From assembly GCA_947652605.1 (NCBI GenBank), contig OX393576.1, positions 61,914,966 to 61,978,965 of the forward strand: a DNA stretch of 64,000 bases, in the 5' to 3' direction. The notes under the pieces are model-generated. The model made no database searches. It was not told the origin of the DNA and saw nothing but the letters and a program-made list of their open reading frames with translations. The position numbers and the translations under genes are program-made. The stretch is from Elmis aenea (lineage: Eukaryota > Arthropoda > Insecta > Coleoptera > Elmidae). The stretch's first letter is position 1. Every line of letters starts with the position of its first letter. Positions 49,701-64,000 of the stretch are shown here, piece by piece.

Positions 49701-50334
49701 ATCAGTATTACCTCCTTTACCGACAGAAAAAGTTGATGAACATGGTGAGCCGTTGCCACCTGGGGTTGATTCTAGTGAAATGGCAACATTTGAACCTCCA
49801 GAGGTCAGAATTTTATTAAATTTATTCATATCGAAGCATATACATAGGTTAAATTGCTTAGTTTTTGTTTTGTACTAATTCGATTGTTTTTTAATGTAGG
49901 AAAACCTGAAACAATTGTCATCCAAAACAAAAGACTTGCTAGGATCTGCATTGGACTCGTTTTATTCCGACCTTGCGGCTATGGAAACTGAAAACTTAAC
50001 CGTGGCAGCTCCTCCAGTGTCGCAACCAAATCTTCAAACAGATCCAGTTGTTACTGAAATAAACCCAGAAGTACCAAAGAAGAAAAGAAAAACTAAGGTG
50101 AGTTTTATTTAAGTTTTTGCAGGTTTCAAGTATCGGATTATATTTTTAATTAAAATAATTAATAATTAATTTGTGTAGTGTAATGTGGTGTTATTTCCAT
50201 AGTTATGACTTCTTTAAATACTAATGGAAAAATATTTTTTGCAGGTTAAATTAGCGCAAGGATTGTCAATGAAAAAGAAAGGAGTGTCAAAACTCGTCGA
50301 GAAATGGAAAAATGTCCAAAAAGACTATAATTAG
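43737..50334 (+). CDS. FNBP4: Formin-binding protein 4-like, two WW domains
   Basis: WW proteins of this family bind proline-rich ligands, including formins, and are mostly nuclear. Exons 43737-43812, 43867-44215, 44270-44363, 44636-45436, 46738-46871, 49214-49482, 49661-49803, 49900-50097 and 50245-50334 give 717 residues, with all phases consistent. WW1 spans about residues 26-53 (W27, central YYW, W50, P53). WW2 spans about 479-505 (GWLLQWDR, RYYY, GESQWEFP) and is split by a 2.3-kb intron at the codon for R485. Also seen are the acidic FTLVAGYGDSEEDEEEE block, proline-rich tracts after WW2, a basic KKKRK cluster and the conserved end VSKLVEKWKNVQKDY. Its fourth intron carries a LINE and a hAT-type insertion. 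AATAAA at 50384. Confidence 0.92.
45604..46420 (-). mobile_element. LINE C-terminal fragment in an FNBP4 intron, split by an insertion
   Basis: Minus-strand reading before the gap: SEMWTLTNKNSS near 46390, then AAEM and a Lys-rich stretch to 46280. After the gap: RQLGWLGHIYMMKEESL, KNKRGRPRNSWQDEAKK to 45604. WTLTNK, then WLGH-I-Y-M, then RGRP-x-x-W is the collinear RTE-type order, so the two pieces were once continuous. It has stops and is dead. It lies opposite to the host gene's sense strand. Confidence 0.85.
45848..46279. mobile_element. hAT-type miniature element inserted in the LINE fragment
   Basis: Left end CAGTGGTTTCCAACC; right end GGTTAAGAATCGCTG, whose complement CAGCGATTCTTAACC matches the left at 10 of 15 positions. 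Flanks CTTTAATT and CTCTATAT agree at five of eight bases, so the target duplication is decayed or absent. G/C runs inside both ends link it to 37356-37630. An internal copy-like end (AAGGTTGGAAA near 46064) suggests it is composite. Confidence 0.7.
46872..49213 (+). other. Long intron of FNBP4
   Basis: 2.34 kb with GT-AG borders. I recognise no element, RNA gene or nested coding frame in it. Confidence 0.6.
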
Positions 50335-50383
50335 ATGAACTTAAAATATATATTTTATGAACTTTTTAACAATTACCAGATTT

Positions 50384-50389
50384 AATAAA
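50384..50389 (+). terminator. Polyadenylation signal of FNBP4
   Basis: AATAAA 50 bases after the stop, in the 166-bp gap between convergent FNBP4 and RpS13 coding regions. Confidence 0.65.
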
Positions 50390-50477
50390 AAATATACAAA
50401 ACCTAGATTTTTTGTTTTAAATTTTAATGGTATCTTCATAGCTAGCAAAAATAAAACAACTGATTTAATATCTTAAA

Positions 50478-50483
50478 TTTATT
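50478..50483 (-). terminator. Polyadenylation signal of RpS13
   Basis: AATAAA on the minus strand starting 18 bases after the stop, giving a very short 3' UTR, as is common in ribosomal protein genes. Confidence 0.65.
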
Positions 50484-50500
50484 TTTAAGGAATTAACAAA

Positions 50501-51167
<667 letters not shown>

Positions 51168-51594
51168 TTTAAATTATTTAGTTAACTTTTTGACGTCTAC
51201 GAATAGCAACAGCGATTGCTGAAAAGAAACTTCCGGCAGCCCCTACGACAAACGCATTGCGCCGACTCGTGTACACAGAGAGGAAGTTACATCGATTGAG
51301 CAGGCGCATTTTGCAAGCTACGGCTTTTTCATGTCTACGGCGTCGTCTACATCGTCTACATAGCTATATGGCGTCTGTGCGTAGCCTTAATGTGCTACGA
51401 TACGATTTAGCTGTCAGTAAAGTCGGTGTATATAAATTCTAATCGTACCTTAAACTTCTGTACATCATAATAGTTACAACATCGTAGAGTCCTTAAATGG
51501 AAAATGTAAGTTTTGAGCGTATTAAAACTAACAACTTTGCTTCAATTGTGAAGAATTAAAGTTTTTACATGATTGTAATTTTTATAGCTCTAGT
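51168..51594. promoter_or_regulatory. Shared interval between RpS13 and PHRF1-like genes
   Basis: 427 bp, with GC-richer sequence at about 51180-51420. The open frame at 51257-51442 there looks like chance in promoter DNA, with repeated CGTC/CTAC words such as GTCGTCTACATCGTCTACAT. Confidence 0.5.
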
Positions 51595-54500
51595 ATGAGT
51601 GACGATAGTGATATTGGTTCTCGGTCAAAACGTAAAAGAAGTGTAAATATAGTTGAAGATTCATTGAGTAATAGCTCTGAAGAAAATACAACTCAAAGAA
51701 GACGTTACATTCAAGAATCAGATTCGGATACCGATAGTTCTTCAGATGAAATTGTACGCAGGCGAAAGAAAGTTAATTGTAGATATGTCGAAGAAACAGA
51801 ATCTGACAGCGATAGTTCATCTGTTGAAATAATACAAAAACGAAAAAAAGTTTGTGTATGTTCTTTAATTCGGTACTCATATGGTTTGTTTATTTACTTT
51901 ATTTATGTTATAGAGGCTAACTACTGATTCGGATAGCTCTACTTCTACTATTGTCCGACACACTAGAAGGAATGTAAAATTAGCAAGTGATTCTGGTAGT
52001 AGTGGAAGTTCTGACGACAGTTTTGGTGAACATAGCAGTGATTGGGAAACAGACGTATTGGACAAACCCGTAGCACAACCGTCAACATCTCAATTACAAA
52101 ACTTGGATGTAACCCAAGAAAATGCGTTTCTTTCAGACAGCAGTGATGCTGAAGCAGAGAAATGTCCGATATGTCTCGTTTCCTTTAAGAGTCAAGAGGT
52201 AGCTTCTCCTGATGTATGTGATCATACCTTCTGCGCTGATTGCATTCACGAATGGTCTAAAAGTGTTAACACATGTCCAGTGGATCGTCAGCCTTTTACT
52301 TTGATATTAGTGAGAAAAAGTTTAAAGGATAAAGTTATTAGACAAATACCTATCGAAGCTGCAAACAATTTAGAAGTCGAAGTGGATCCAGATTTTGCAG
52401 ATTTTACGTTCTGTGAGATTTGTGGTTCTTCGTTACGTGAAGAATGTTTGTTGCTATGTGATGGCTGTGATTTAGGTTATCACATGTACTGTTTAAATCC
52501 TCCGCTAAATGTAGTTCCTGAAGGAGAATGGTTCTGTCCAGATTGTCAAGTGTATCCACGTTCGGATTATATTGATTTTTTTGAAGTTGAATTTCTACGA
52601 CGTGATGCAGAAAGTTTTGGTATACCTGATGGACCACGTCGAAGAAACACTAGGTGAATAAGTACTACTAATTGTTTTTTTGTGTTTATTTCATAATTGT
52701 ATTTCATTTTATGGCAACATAAGTGGAATTTTCAGTTGATATCTGATTTTAATTTGTTTTTGTTTGTCATGATAAATTTGTTTAATAAATTTTTTGGATC
52801 TTTTGTGAAATTTAAATTTCATTTTAATCGGCTCTTAGTTAATTTTTAAGTTTGTTGGTTGTAAAAGAAATTATATTTCCCTGTTGCTGTTATTCCAAAA
52901 TTGGAATAACAAAAGCAATGGAAAATGTAGACAGTCACTTAAAGACAAAAACATTTGCCTGTTTACCACTAGAATGATGATTTCAGTTTTAAAGTAATTT
53001 CTAGATTACTGGATAATTGCAAAGATGAAAAGATTATACCTGCTCTAAGCTACTTTAGTTTGAACTTTGTTGGCCTTTTAAAATAAATTGTGTATTAATA
53101 ATTTAGTATAAGCTTTTAAAAATACGTGAAAAAAAATTGTACATTGCAGAAACAATAGTTTACAAATTGGTATGTTGATATTGTTATTTTGAAACACAAA
53201 CATTCAAAAGAGGTCAGGTATGAATCATAACTTTAACATGAAGATATTGTAGGAAGAAAAAAATTGTTTTGGTTGCATTCACCAATTTCTAATAGACAAA
53301 ATTAAATATGCTACTTTATATTCCTATAAAAAAAAAGGAAGATGTCACATTTTTCATTATTGTATTTAAACATATACATTTTATTTAAAAAAAAGTCCCT
53401 GCACAAAGTTAGCATAGGGTAAATCTTTATTTAATTTTTTTGGTATCACTTTTAAAATTAATTTTGTGCTGTAAATACATTTTTGCTAACATCTTTTAAT
53501 AATCCGTATTATGTGTGCCTATACAGGCATTTGTAAAATTTTAATGAAGAATGGAAGTATCTATGCGAATTAATGTTTTAAAACTTACCAAATTTAAGTG
53601 TTGTGAAAAGTTCATGAATGATTTAAACTGTATTTGTAAATGCAAACATTATTGAATACTTTATTTTGTTAAGTAAGGTATGTGATGTAACAATTCATTT
53701 TCAACTTTTATTTTACTAACATGTTGATTTAGAGGAGGAATATAGACCTTAAATTGTATTTAAATTTGACAGATTAGTACCTCGCACTCGCCAAAGCGAA
53801 AGAATAAGATCAAGAATAGTACAACAACGCATCCAGAACACAAGAAATAATGACACAGAACATCCATCATCATCTGAAGACGAAGATTTCAACCCTTACA
53901 ATCACATCTCAAATACACTTGTTGACCAAAATGATTTTCAGCCGTCACCGGCTGATGTACCAGGTCCAAGTAACTTAACTACGCAGGATGATCAACACCA
54001 AACGTCTAAAATACACAAACGGAGAGGTAAACGGAAATGTAAAAAATCTAGAAAATCCAAATCTCGATACAAAATTGTCTTTGGAACGGACGAGAAAACA
54101 GGAGCAAGAGTTGCTATAAAAAAGAAGTTAAAGAGGTATAGAAAGAGAAAGAAAACCAAGCGCAAATTGAGGGTAAGAAGACTCATCATGGCGAAAAGCG
54201 TTAAGAGGCGATTAGCTTCACAGTTGGGAATATGTCGGCCGCAACAAACGGGACAAACCGTTCCAGAAATGAAGGTACAGACTAACCAAAACACCATCGG
54301 TTTTCAACGGAGCCAAGCTGGAATCGCCACGTTACATTTATTTGGGCAAAGAGATGAATTGGACTATTTTTCCGGGACGGATTCCGAAATGGACGGCGGG
54401 CCAATGAACATTCTCGTTGCGCGAAGACCAAACTTATCGGATGCGAGCGTACTGCGACGCAATGCCAGAAATAAATCTGCATTATTGTCTACGCCTGCCC

Positions 54501-57500
54501 CAGCACTACCTTGTGATATTTTAGGAGGTATTTTGGATAGCCAAGCCAAATTTCACTCGAAAAACAGCGTAATGTCGCTTAATAGAGATGGAACTCTGAA
54601 AATCGATTCTGATAAAATTAATATAAATAATGACAACACGAAAGTGCGTCAAACTCCAATGCAGCCTTACGTAAGCACTAGTGATAGTACGTCTAATATT
54701 ATCGACGCATCAGAACAAAATCGTACCCGCCATTCTAATTACGAAAATGCTGTACCAACTTCCACGGTCGAAAACACAAATTTGGGATCGGTAAGCAATA
54801 GCAACGGCGGGGACGATCAACCGCAGGATTATTCGTTGCAGTCTCTGTGTGGCAGCTATGAGCCAAACGAAAACAAAGATCAAAAAAATGATAAGGAGAA
54901 GTCGAGGGCATCTTTATCCGGCGAAAATACACCCCACAGCGCAGCTACGCCCACGAGCGACTCGGAACTCGACATATACAGCGATATTGAGAGTGTTAGT
55001 ACCAGTAAAATTGAAGATTCAGACGTTAAATATTCCTCACCTGTCTCTACACCCACGATAAACATTTCCGGTAACCCTGACGAAGAAAACAACATGAGCG
55101 ATGAAGATCTTGTTATCGATACTGAAAAAGTAGACTTGGAAAAATATGATCCAGCTGTACCTGTGACTAGTGATGAAGAAGAAACAAAAGAAGAAGCTGT
55201 TACTTCTACTGTTCATTCTATTATGGAAACTGAAGCTGTAAGTGACGAGCAGGCCACAAGCCCGTGTTCCATATCAGAAATTCAATCAGCTACTGTCCAA
55301 TCTTCAAATGAAGGTGAAGCAATAACCAGAAAAGCCCTGAGTGATACGGCTGAAGAACAAGAGGAAAATGAAGAAGCCGAAGATGACTGCCCTAATTTCA
55401 GTATCTACTCTTCGGAGAGCATAAACTTGGCCAAAAATTCAGACTTTACCATCATGAATTTAACTAATAAGTTGCTTGCTTCAGAAACAGACAATCAACA
55501 AACGGATCAGGTGCCCCCCATTAATGAAATCAATGAAACACAAAAAGAACAATTTAACATTAATGATGACGGTTCTCATGATAATTTGGATAAAGTTGAT
55601 GAACCACCAGAAAATGATGAAGAAAATAGTTTGAAGAGTGTGCACTCTGAAGATGGTGCAACAGCAGATTCTTTATTAGACGATAACAATGAAGAAAATA
55701 GTTGTGATCTAGATATCAGCTCAAATATTAATACTCGAGAACCTGATGAAGATGTTGCTGATAGCGAGAATTTGAAAATTAAATCTCCTTATAGTGCAAG
55801 GGTGCACAGTGGTTTATACAGTGATTCTGAAGATGAAAGCGTAGTAAAAATTAGTTCTGACCAACCATTCGGTTTGAGCGATATAAGAAACATGACCGAA
55901 GATATTAGTGAAGAAGAAAGAAGTTACACGCCGTGTCTCGATGAAAAAGAACCGTCCTACAAGGATGGTCTAGATGGTTTGGACACGGAAATGATTTCTG
56001 ATGATGATAAAAATGATTTTGATGAGACTCAAGAATTGAAAACAGCTTCCGACGGAGATGCTTTGGAAATTAATGCCAAAGAATCAGAACTTGATTTTAC
56101 TAGGCCAGATGAATGTGAGGAGGGTGAAATAGTCGATAAAATGAGGGTAAAGCAGGTAGAGGAAGGAGGCGCCCCCAAAGAACCGGAAAATGATAGTGTA
56201 ATTGTACCTAAAGCTGTCGAAACTGAAAGCAAAAAGGCGTCTAACAAAGAAAATATTAATTCGAACAAAGAATTGGCTTTTAAAAAATTAAGCAAAAGCA
56301 ATAAAGAACGCAATTATAGGGATAAGGATAATAAAGAGAGGAGCAAATCTAGAGACAAAAAAAACAGGGAGAGTAGTAGAAAAGACAAAAAGAAAACAAG
56401 ACGCAAGGAGATTGAGCGGTACAATGTCAGAACCCTCATCGCAGAAAAACCTAAAAGAACCAAGGATAAATTTGGACGGGATGAAGCTCGAAAACGATCA
56501 CCTTCCCGTTCGAGCAGATCTGCAACACCATCACGAAGATTCGGTCGAGATAATAGGTCCCCATCACGTTCTTCACGGTCGTTAACTCCCCCGCGACGAG
56601 ATATGGCTCGTAGGTCAGCATCTTATTCAAGTAAATCACCTAGTCCTCTACGTAAATCGTCTTCAAGATCGAGAATCGTTCGTTCAAGGGATAGATTGAA
56701 AAAAGTCGGACGTGTATCTCGCATTCGTAAATCACAGTCACGTTCGAAATCCCGCGAAAGAAAACGATCAAGATCTCCGCATAGAAAACAGCAACGGACA
56801 CCAAGTAGAGAAAGAGTAAAGCCCAGAAGAAAATCGGCAGATCGAAGTAAATACAAAAATAAGAAGATTAGCAATCCGAATAAGAAGCGTTCGAGATCTA
56901 TGTCGCCTAGAAGAGATTGGGCGAGAAGATATTCTAGGGGATGGACGCCCTCTTTATCTCGTTCACGTTCACCTCAACCTTCTAGACATATATCGCCCTC
57001 ATGGACACCACCACGTGTGTTAAACAGACGCCCACCAGTAAAACCTCGAAATCTCACTGTTATTTTAACCAATGATGCCAGCAAGAGAAAGAAAGACAAA
57101 AAGAAGAAAGGCGAGAAAAAGCCCAAGGATACCAATGACAAACAAAGGCGAAGGAAACGTAGCGAAAGGTCTCCGTTACCCTCGAAAGAAGTGTTCGCTT
57201 CTGGTGATAACATTTTGGTTAGCGTAAGTTTCAATAAAGAAAATGAAGAAAGAGAAGTATCTTCAAAACGGAAACGTGATACCACAGAAGAATTAACGAC
57301 TAAGAGAATAAGAAAAGAGAAGCGAAAAGACAAAAGTCCTAAATCAAAAGTTAAGCGTAAACCAACTCTTTCTAATGTTAAGCCTGTCGCAATAATCGAT
57401 TTAGATCGATCTCCATTTAGAGAGCTGACACCACCTAATGATGTAATTGTGTTAACCGACAGTGAAAACGGCGACAGTAATGATTTATTAGGACTACAAA

Positions 57501-60500
57501 AGGCTCTGTGTGATTCTTCTCAGCAAAGATCAAGTCCTGAGCGAATGGTTTCCAATAGTTACATGAACAGTGGCCCTAAGACACCTCCAGAACCACAAGT
57601 AAAATTTTCGCTTAATTCCAAACCACCACAGATGCGTGCAATCAGTAATCCATTACATGAACCGGATGAAGCAGAAGAGATCGATCCCCAAGAAGAATTA
57701 GAAAATAGGTTAAACGAAGTGATGCACAAAGGCCCCAACACACCTCCAGAACCTCCCAATTCCCCACCCAGTTCACCTGATGCTTACGATCCCTTCGATC
57801 CGACAAAATCAAGATCACCCACACCGGATCCCATCCAAACTGCACAGTCCAATACAGTTCAGAGCATGGATGACACCCGTGAAGACATGGATTCAAGAAC
57901 CACGACCAATGAAATGGACCGAAGTAACAGTCCTGCAAATCAAACACCAAAATCACACACACCTCCCATTCCCGTTGCTGACATTCAACCAGCAGATTCC
58001 CAGAGTGGGTTACGGGCAACAACACCCGACACTAACACGACATCACCCGAACGCCCCATTGCAGTTATCATAAATCAAATTCCGCAATCACAAGCATCTG
58101 TTTTCCCTACCGTTGTTTCAAAAACAGCAACATCCACCGCTGCTTATTCATCTGTTGTCCCGTCTTTAATAACGTCGACACCGGCTGCATCAAGTTTAAG
58201 CGTACCCCGGATCAATATTTTAAGTTCGACCATATTAACACCACCCACTGTTACTTCATCCGTTCCTCAACGCATCGTTCTTCCAAATACCACCAGATCA
58301 AGCCCTGTAAATAAAGTATCTCCATCCAAAACACCCATCAAGTCAACGCCAATCAAACCTATGCCGTCTAAAAATATAATATCGAAATTACCTGTATTGC
58401 CGAATGTAAAATCTCAGACTGGCTGGAAAAAGAACCGTTCAAAGGAAGTCGTTGATGTAAACCTCGATTTTGATTCGCCGTACTCGCCAGGTTCTAGTGA
58501 CTACGAGGACTTGTTTGAGCCACCTCCAGATTCCAGCAAAAATACTGGGAAGTCTCAACCAGCAAAGAACACGAAATCTCCGGCTAAGCTACAAAATGCT
58601 TTTGATACTCTGTTCGGGTCTTCACCGGCACACAAAATTAAAAGTAAAAGTAAAGGCAACAGAGGACCCGCAAAGGTTAACAAGAAGCCTGTGAATGCAG
58701 GAAAAGGTAAAGAAATTAAGTTCTTTTAAAGAAACTTATCATATACATATGAGTTTTTTTCAGGTACAAAACAGGTTGGTGTTAAACTGGATGAAGATAA
58801 TTTAAAAATTTTGGATGAACTCCCCAATTCAGCAGTCGAAATGCAGGTTAAAGATAAGGTATGTTTAGGTGCTAAAATTCAAATGTTAAATGTTGATCAT
58901 TTTGTTTTTGTTGCAGTTTTTGAAAAAGCTTAATAGGCAAGAAAGAGTCGTTGAAGAGGTCAAGCTAGTGTTGAAACCACATTATAACAAGAAACGAATC
59001 ACTAAGGAGGAGTATAAAGATATTCTTCGTCGTTCTGTTCCAAAGGTAAATTAACTGTGTAAAATTTGTTTAAATAGTTAAATGAATGTTAATTTATATA
59101 TTTTTGTTGTTCAATTATTTCTAGCTGTATAAGCTTTGCTGCAATTGAAATACTCATTGTGTTTTAACTTTTCAGATATGTCATAATAAATCTGGAGAAA
59201 TCAATCCCAAAAAGATTCAGCAATTAATCGAAGCATACGTGAAGAAAGTTAGACATAGTAAAAAAGTAACGTCTAGTAGTTCCGTGAATCCCCAAAAAAC
59301 GTGAGTGTATTGATGTTTTTTAAGTTCTGACTAAATATAATGTTTACTGTATTACTTTATGAGTTTAGTTGATTGTACATATTTGATTAATTTTTTTACT
59401 GTTTGTCCTGTGTAACAAAATCTAAATATTGAATTTTATTTATTAACTTTACTTAACAAAACCTAATTTATCTTACGTTTAACGCTTTTTAAAGACATTT
59501 TTGAGGTGTTTGTGACCCAAGTGTAGAACATTATAAATAAAAGTATATTGGATATTGTTTTTACTTTCGTCTTAACCTTCCAGCTAAAGCACCTCACGAA
59601 GTATAAATAATAACAATGTTAACTGAAAGGCAACAATTTAACATTCATAATTTATGTACGGTTTTGATAAAACTATATAAAGCTTTGTTATTCCATGAAG
59701 CAATGTTCACTCTTGCTAAAAGTGCATATTACCTAACACAAGCCTTTTAAAGCATTAACTTATTGACAAAAATATTTAATAAAGATAAATTTTACATTAA
59801 AAAAATTAGTTACACTTTATGAAGCTAAACAGAAATAAAAATATTCATCTAATGTCTTAATTAAATAACAATTATTTTGCCATTTGTAATGTATTATAAG
59901 AGAACATTTTATCAATTGTGTTGTATACAAGCCCATTATTTCGAATTCCATAGTCTTTTAAAATGATCAAGATAACTGTATAAGAATTCGTTACATAGTA
60001 AATCGTTATTGGTGTTGTTTGCTAATAGACGACCTTTAAAACAAATTTATGAACACTAAACAAGTTTAGCTTTAAAATGTTGACAAAAAAAAGTTGGAGG
60101 ATGTTAAATAAAACAAGTAAATAAGTTATTTTTGCATTTGAAATATTTAAACACTATTCACAATATTTTTTGAACCTTGATTTTTTATAAGTCATGTGCC
60201 ACCATACCAATAAACCCCCTACCAAATAAGAAACTCCTTTTAAACAAGCTGGAATCGCGACTAATATTCTTTATAGATGGCTGTGACAAAAAAAAAGTGA
60301 TGTTATTTCATCGCACCAAATTATAGTTTTGGTGCTACAGAATAATTGTGGTAAAGAGATTTAAATATCTGTTGACTAATAGCTGTTAATAAATTTTTAA
60401 TCTGGTTCTTGACAATAATGATTTCTGCTAACAAACTTATTGTATCATTATTTGATGCTTGAAGACAAATTATAAAAACAGTGTAAAAATATTGTGAACA

Positions 60501-60596
60501 GTGTGTAGTAATTTAACAATTGAAATAATTCAATAACATTAATTTTATCTTTTTTACAGAGAAGTTGTGTCGAATTGGCTATCAAAAATCAGTTAA
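51595..60596 (+). CDS. PHRF1: PHRF1-like RING, PHD and SRI domain protein
   Basis: Nuclear protein that binds the phosphorylated RNA polymerase II tail and acts as a RING ubiquitin ligase in other animals. Exons 51595-51855, 51914-52653, 53773-58706, 58764-58858, 58917-59045, 59176-59300 and 60560-60596 give about 2106 residues. Order: acidic Ser-rich start with repeated ESDSD(T/S)DSSS; RING finger from C171 (CPIC...[10 protein letters not shown]...CPVD); PHD finger from C254 (CEIC...[13 protein letters not shown]...WFCPDC); a basic segment; a long Ser/acidic region; an RS-rich region (about 1230-1430); proline-rich SP/TP motifs; and a C-terminal SRI domain ([15 protein letters not shown] to CHNKSGEIN, about 2011-2085). 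One 4.9-kb exon holds most of it. A donor 6 bases earlier is possible for exon 1 (85 instead of 87 codons). Confidence 0.95.
52654..53772 (+). other. Second intron of the PHRF1-like gene
   Basis: 1.1 kb, GT-AG, AT-rich, with no element recognised. Confidence 0.6.
59301..60559 (+). other. Last intron of the PHRF1-like gene
   Basis: 1.26 kb, GT-AG. Retention would stop translation at once (ACG TGA), and an AATAAA near 59537 could end such a transcript. No element recognised. Confidence 0.6.
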
Positions 60597-60817
60597 ATAT
60601 AAAATTAAGAAGAGTTTTTGCCATGGAACTATTAAGATAATGTATATAAAATGGTTTAATGATTATAGGCATCGGCAGTATTTTTTATTTGGTAGGAAAA
60701 AATACAATAAAGCTTTCATTTTTGTTTTTTTAAGCAGACAGTATTTGGTTGGTTGTTCATTTGTTGTTGTCGAATTGAATGATTTAGGAATAAGGAATTG
60801 TATTTATAAAGTTCTTG

Positions 60818-60823
60818 AATAAA
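60818..60823 (+). terminator. Polyadenylation signal of the PHRF1-like gene
   Basis: AATAAA 222 bases after the stop, only about 25 bases from the signal of the convergent protease gene. Confidence 0.65.
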
Positions 60824-60848
60824 AATACATGAAATGAAAACTGATACT

Positions 60849-60854
60849 TTTATT
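60849..60854 (-). terminator. Polyadenylation signal of the cathepsin D-like gene
   Basis: AATAAA on the minus strand, about 130 bases after the stop. Confidence 0.65.
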
Positions 60855-60982
60855 AATCAATACCTTATTACATAACATTTAACTATAGGATCATGGAAAA
60901 ATATAAGAGAGCAACAATATATTTAACTACATCACTAGAAAAATAACTACTTGATCTTTGGTTTAATAACGTTAAAAATTAT

Positions 60983-62589
<1,607 letters not shown>

Positions 62590-63274
62590 TTTACGTTCAG
62601 ATTATGACTTGACTATGCACTTTATCTGTACGTTAAATAAATAACTTCTTCTATGATAAATAACTTATTTTTAGATCAAACACAAAGAAATAATAACAGT
62701 CATGAGTTAAATACCGGCGCTAGTGATAACCTCTAACTGACTCATCTAATTTGATTTTAAAGGTCGTAATACACTATTATATTGGCGCCTAATTTTCATC
62801 TCTCCAAAACTTTTATAAATAATTTGAAATATAGATATAAACATTTAAACGAAATGCGTGCCAGAGAAGCAAGTTCACAGATTTATTTAGGCAAACAACT
62901 ACATATTGTTAAGTAAACAAGATATTTAAAAATGTACTTAACATGTTCGAAATTTTTAAGTTATTTGCCTTTTGTACATTTATAAACGCAGAAGTTTTCA
63001 TCAGTAGCTACTTATCTATGATCAGTAGTAACGTTCAAAAAATACTCATGATCATTTCGTTCCCAAAATTGACGTAAAGAGCTTCAACCCTATTTTTGTT
63101 TTATTTTCCCATCATTTAGGCCAGGTAACGAAACAATTTTTTTTTGTAGTGTAAGCTTCATTAAAAGTACTACAGCGATGAAGTTTGGGGTTTCCATGTT
63201 ATCAAAAATATATCACAAGTTTTGAAGGGGTATACAGAGGGTAGCAATAAATACAAAAAACGGTAAAACTGGAA
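62590..63274. other. Intergenic stretch upstream of the protease gene
   Basis: 685 bp between the protease start and the 3' end of the next minus-strand gene. It holds the protease promoter; otherwise nothing recognised. Confidence 0.5.
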
Positions 63275-63282
63275 ACTAACTC

Positions 63283-63288
63283 TTTATT
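63283..63288 (-). terminator. Polyadenylation signal of the gene at the right edge
   Basis: AATAAA on the minus strand in GGCAATAAAGAG, followed by AT/GT-rich sequence. It implies a 3' UTR of about 620 bases after the stop at 63910. Confidence 0.6.
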
Positions 63289-63909
63289 GCCAATACCATT
63301 AATGAAACATTACAACAGTTTGTACCATTAACATTCGATGACGATAAGAACATTTACGCAAAATACTGTTAGTTAATTGGCAATGTACAATGCAAACTCT
63401 ATTTTATTATTTATTATAAAAAAGAAAGCAGTATAAAATATGTATGATATGAACACATATTGAGAAACAAACGATAGTGAGGTAATGGCAGAGCTGGCTC
63501 CGGAGATTCACAATATACATAAACGAATACTTAAAACATTCTATAATGCTGAGCCTAGCAGCACATTTATATCTTACATTAATACACAACACAAAGATTT
63601 TTAATTACTCACAGAAACTAGTATAGACTGGTTAAAGTGGAAACTTAAGTACACAAATGCACCCCTAAATTGGCACACAACATTAACAAAAGAATTTTTT
63701 TAAACTGCAATTGTGACAGTTCAAGATAATTTGACCTGCCAGCGGAATGTTAGTAGTGCGCCAAACTTCTAAATAAATGCATTACCTATCGTTAATAGTG
63801 TCATGTATAGTTAAAAATGAATATGCACAGCATTAAGGTCGCCATTGGTGTAGTTTCGCTTAACACCATACATAAACATTAATTTTAAATGAATTAAAAA
63901 CAAAGTGAA

Positions 63910-64000
63910 TTAAGCGGCAACTTCTGCATCTCCGTTAGATTCTGCATCTGCAGATGCTTCGTCTAATTTTGCTTTCTTTTCAGGCGATACACCTTCTGCT
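63910..64000 (-). CDS. C-terminal end of an unidentified protein, partial
   Basis: The last 29 codons before TAA at 63910-63912 read AEGVSPEKKAKLDEASADAE and then SNGDAEVAA. An acidic/alanine-rich tail after a short basic KKAK is common in nuclear and RNA-binding proteins, but the family cannot be fixed from this piece. The frame is open to the window edge, and a plausible polyadenylation signal and 3' UTR lie downstream, which supports a real gene. Confidence 0.7.
   Translation of the reverse strand, partial: AEGVSPEKKAKLDEASADAESNGDAEVAA

Noticed and set aside
49259..49829. Glycine/serine-rich minus-strand frames
   Set aside because: They are shadows of the proline-rich exons of FNBP4 on the + strand.
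51257..51442. 61-codon frame between RpS13 and the PHRF1-like gene
   Set aside because: It is low-complexity CGTC/CTAC-rich sequence in a promoter interval, with no family resemblance.
56623..57333. Minus-strand leucine/phenylalanine-rich frames that look like membrane segments
   Set aside because: They are antisense of the RS- and Lys-rich part of the PHRF1-like protein.
54167..58729. 1520-codon frame as a separate gene
   Set aside because: It has no proper ATG start and continues in frame from the 53773 acceptor; it is the large exon of the PHRF1-like gene.

Overview
The window is AT-rich nuclear DNA from an arthropod, most likely an insect and perhaps a beetle. Supporting signs are short GT-AG introns, insect-like orthologues, and many mariner, hAT and LINE remnants. 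The species assignment is inference; nothing in the sequence fixes it.

Layout. Positions 1 to about 38900 form a gene-poor, transposon-rich region. It holds a frameshifted Jockey-like LINE (2730-4196), a solo LTR with a 4-bp target duplication (6384-6856), mariner-type transposase remnants (8107-9176, 18350-19090, 30420-30900) and further LINE 3' fragments (10706-11172, 21667-22070). It also holds several hAT-type non-autonomous elements with 8-bp target duplications (12753-14017, 31911-32222, 37356-37630), foldback and miniature inverted-repeat elements (1752-2207, 11189-11824, 23497-23783, 26461-27390, 36718-37115), and one miniature element nested inside another (27592-28332). I found no identifiable host gene here, only two unidentified open frames near the left edge (594-751, 1282-1575) and a GC-rich island near 34.8-35.0 kb.

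From 38959 to the right edge the window is gene-dense and the genes alternate in direction. In order they are acireductone dioxygenase (-), mitochondrial GrpE-like cochaperone (+), MUS81 endonuclease (-), an FNBP4-like two-WW protein (+), ribosomal protein S13 (-), a PHRF1-like RING/PHD/SRI protein (+), a cathepsin D-like aspartic protease (-), and the last codons of an unidentified gene (-). Exon structures were rebuilt by hand from splice sites and reading phase. Every model closes in frame.

The genes share no single pathway. They are housekeeping functions: methionine salvage, mitochondrial Hsp70 nucleotide exchange, structure-specific DNA cleavage, WW-mediated proline-motif binding, translation, RNA polymerase II CTD-linked chromatin or ubiquitin function, and acid proteolysis. 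They are packed as head-to-head pairs sharing 350-640 bp promoter intervals and tail-to-tail pairs with very short 3' gaps. The FNBP4 intron contains a LINE fragment that is itself interrupted by a hAT-type element.
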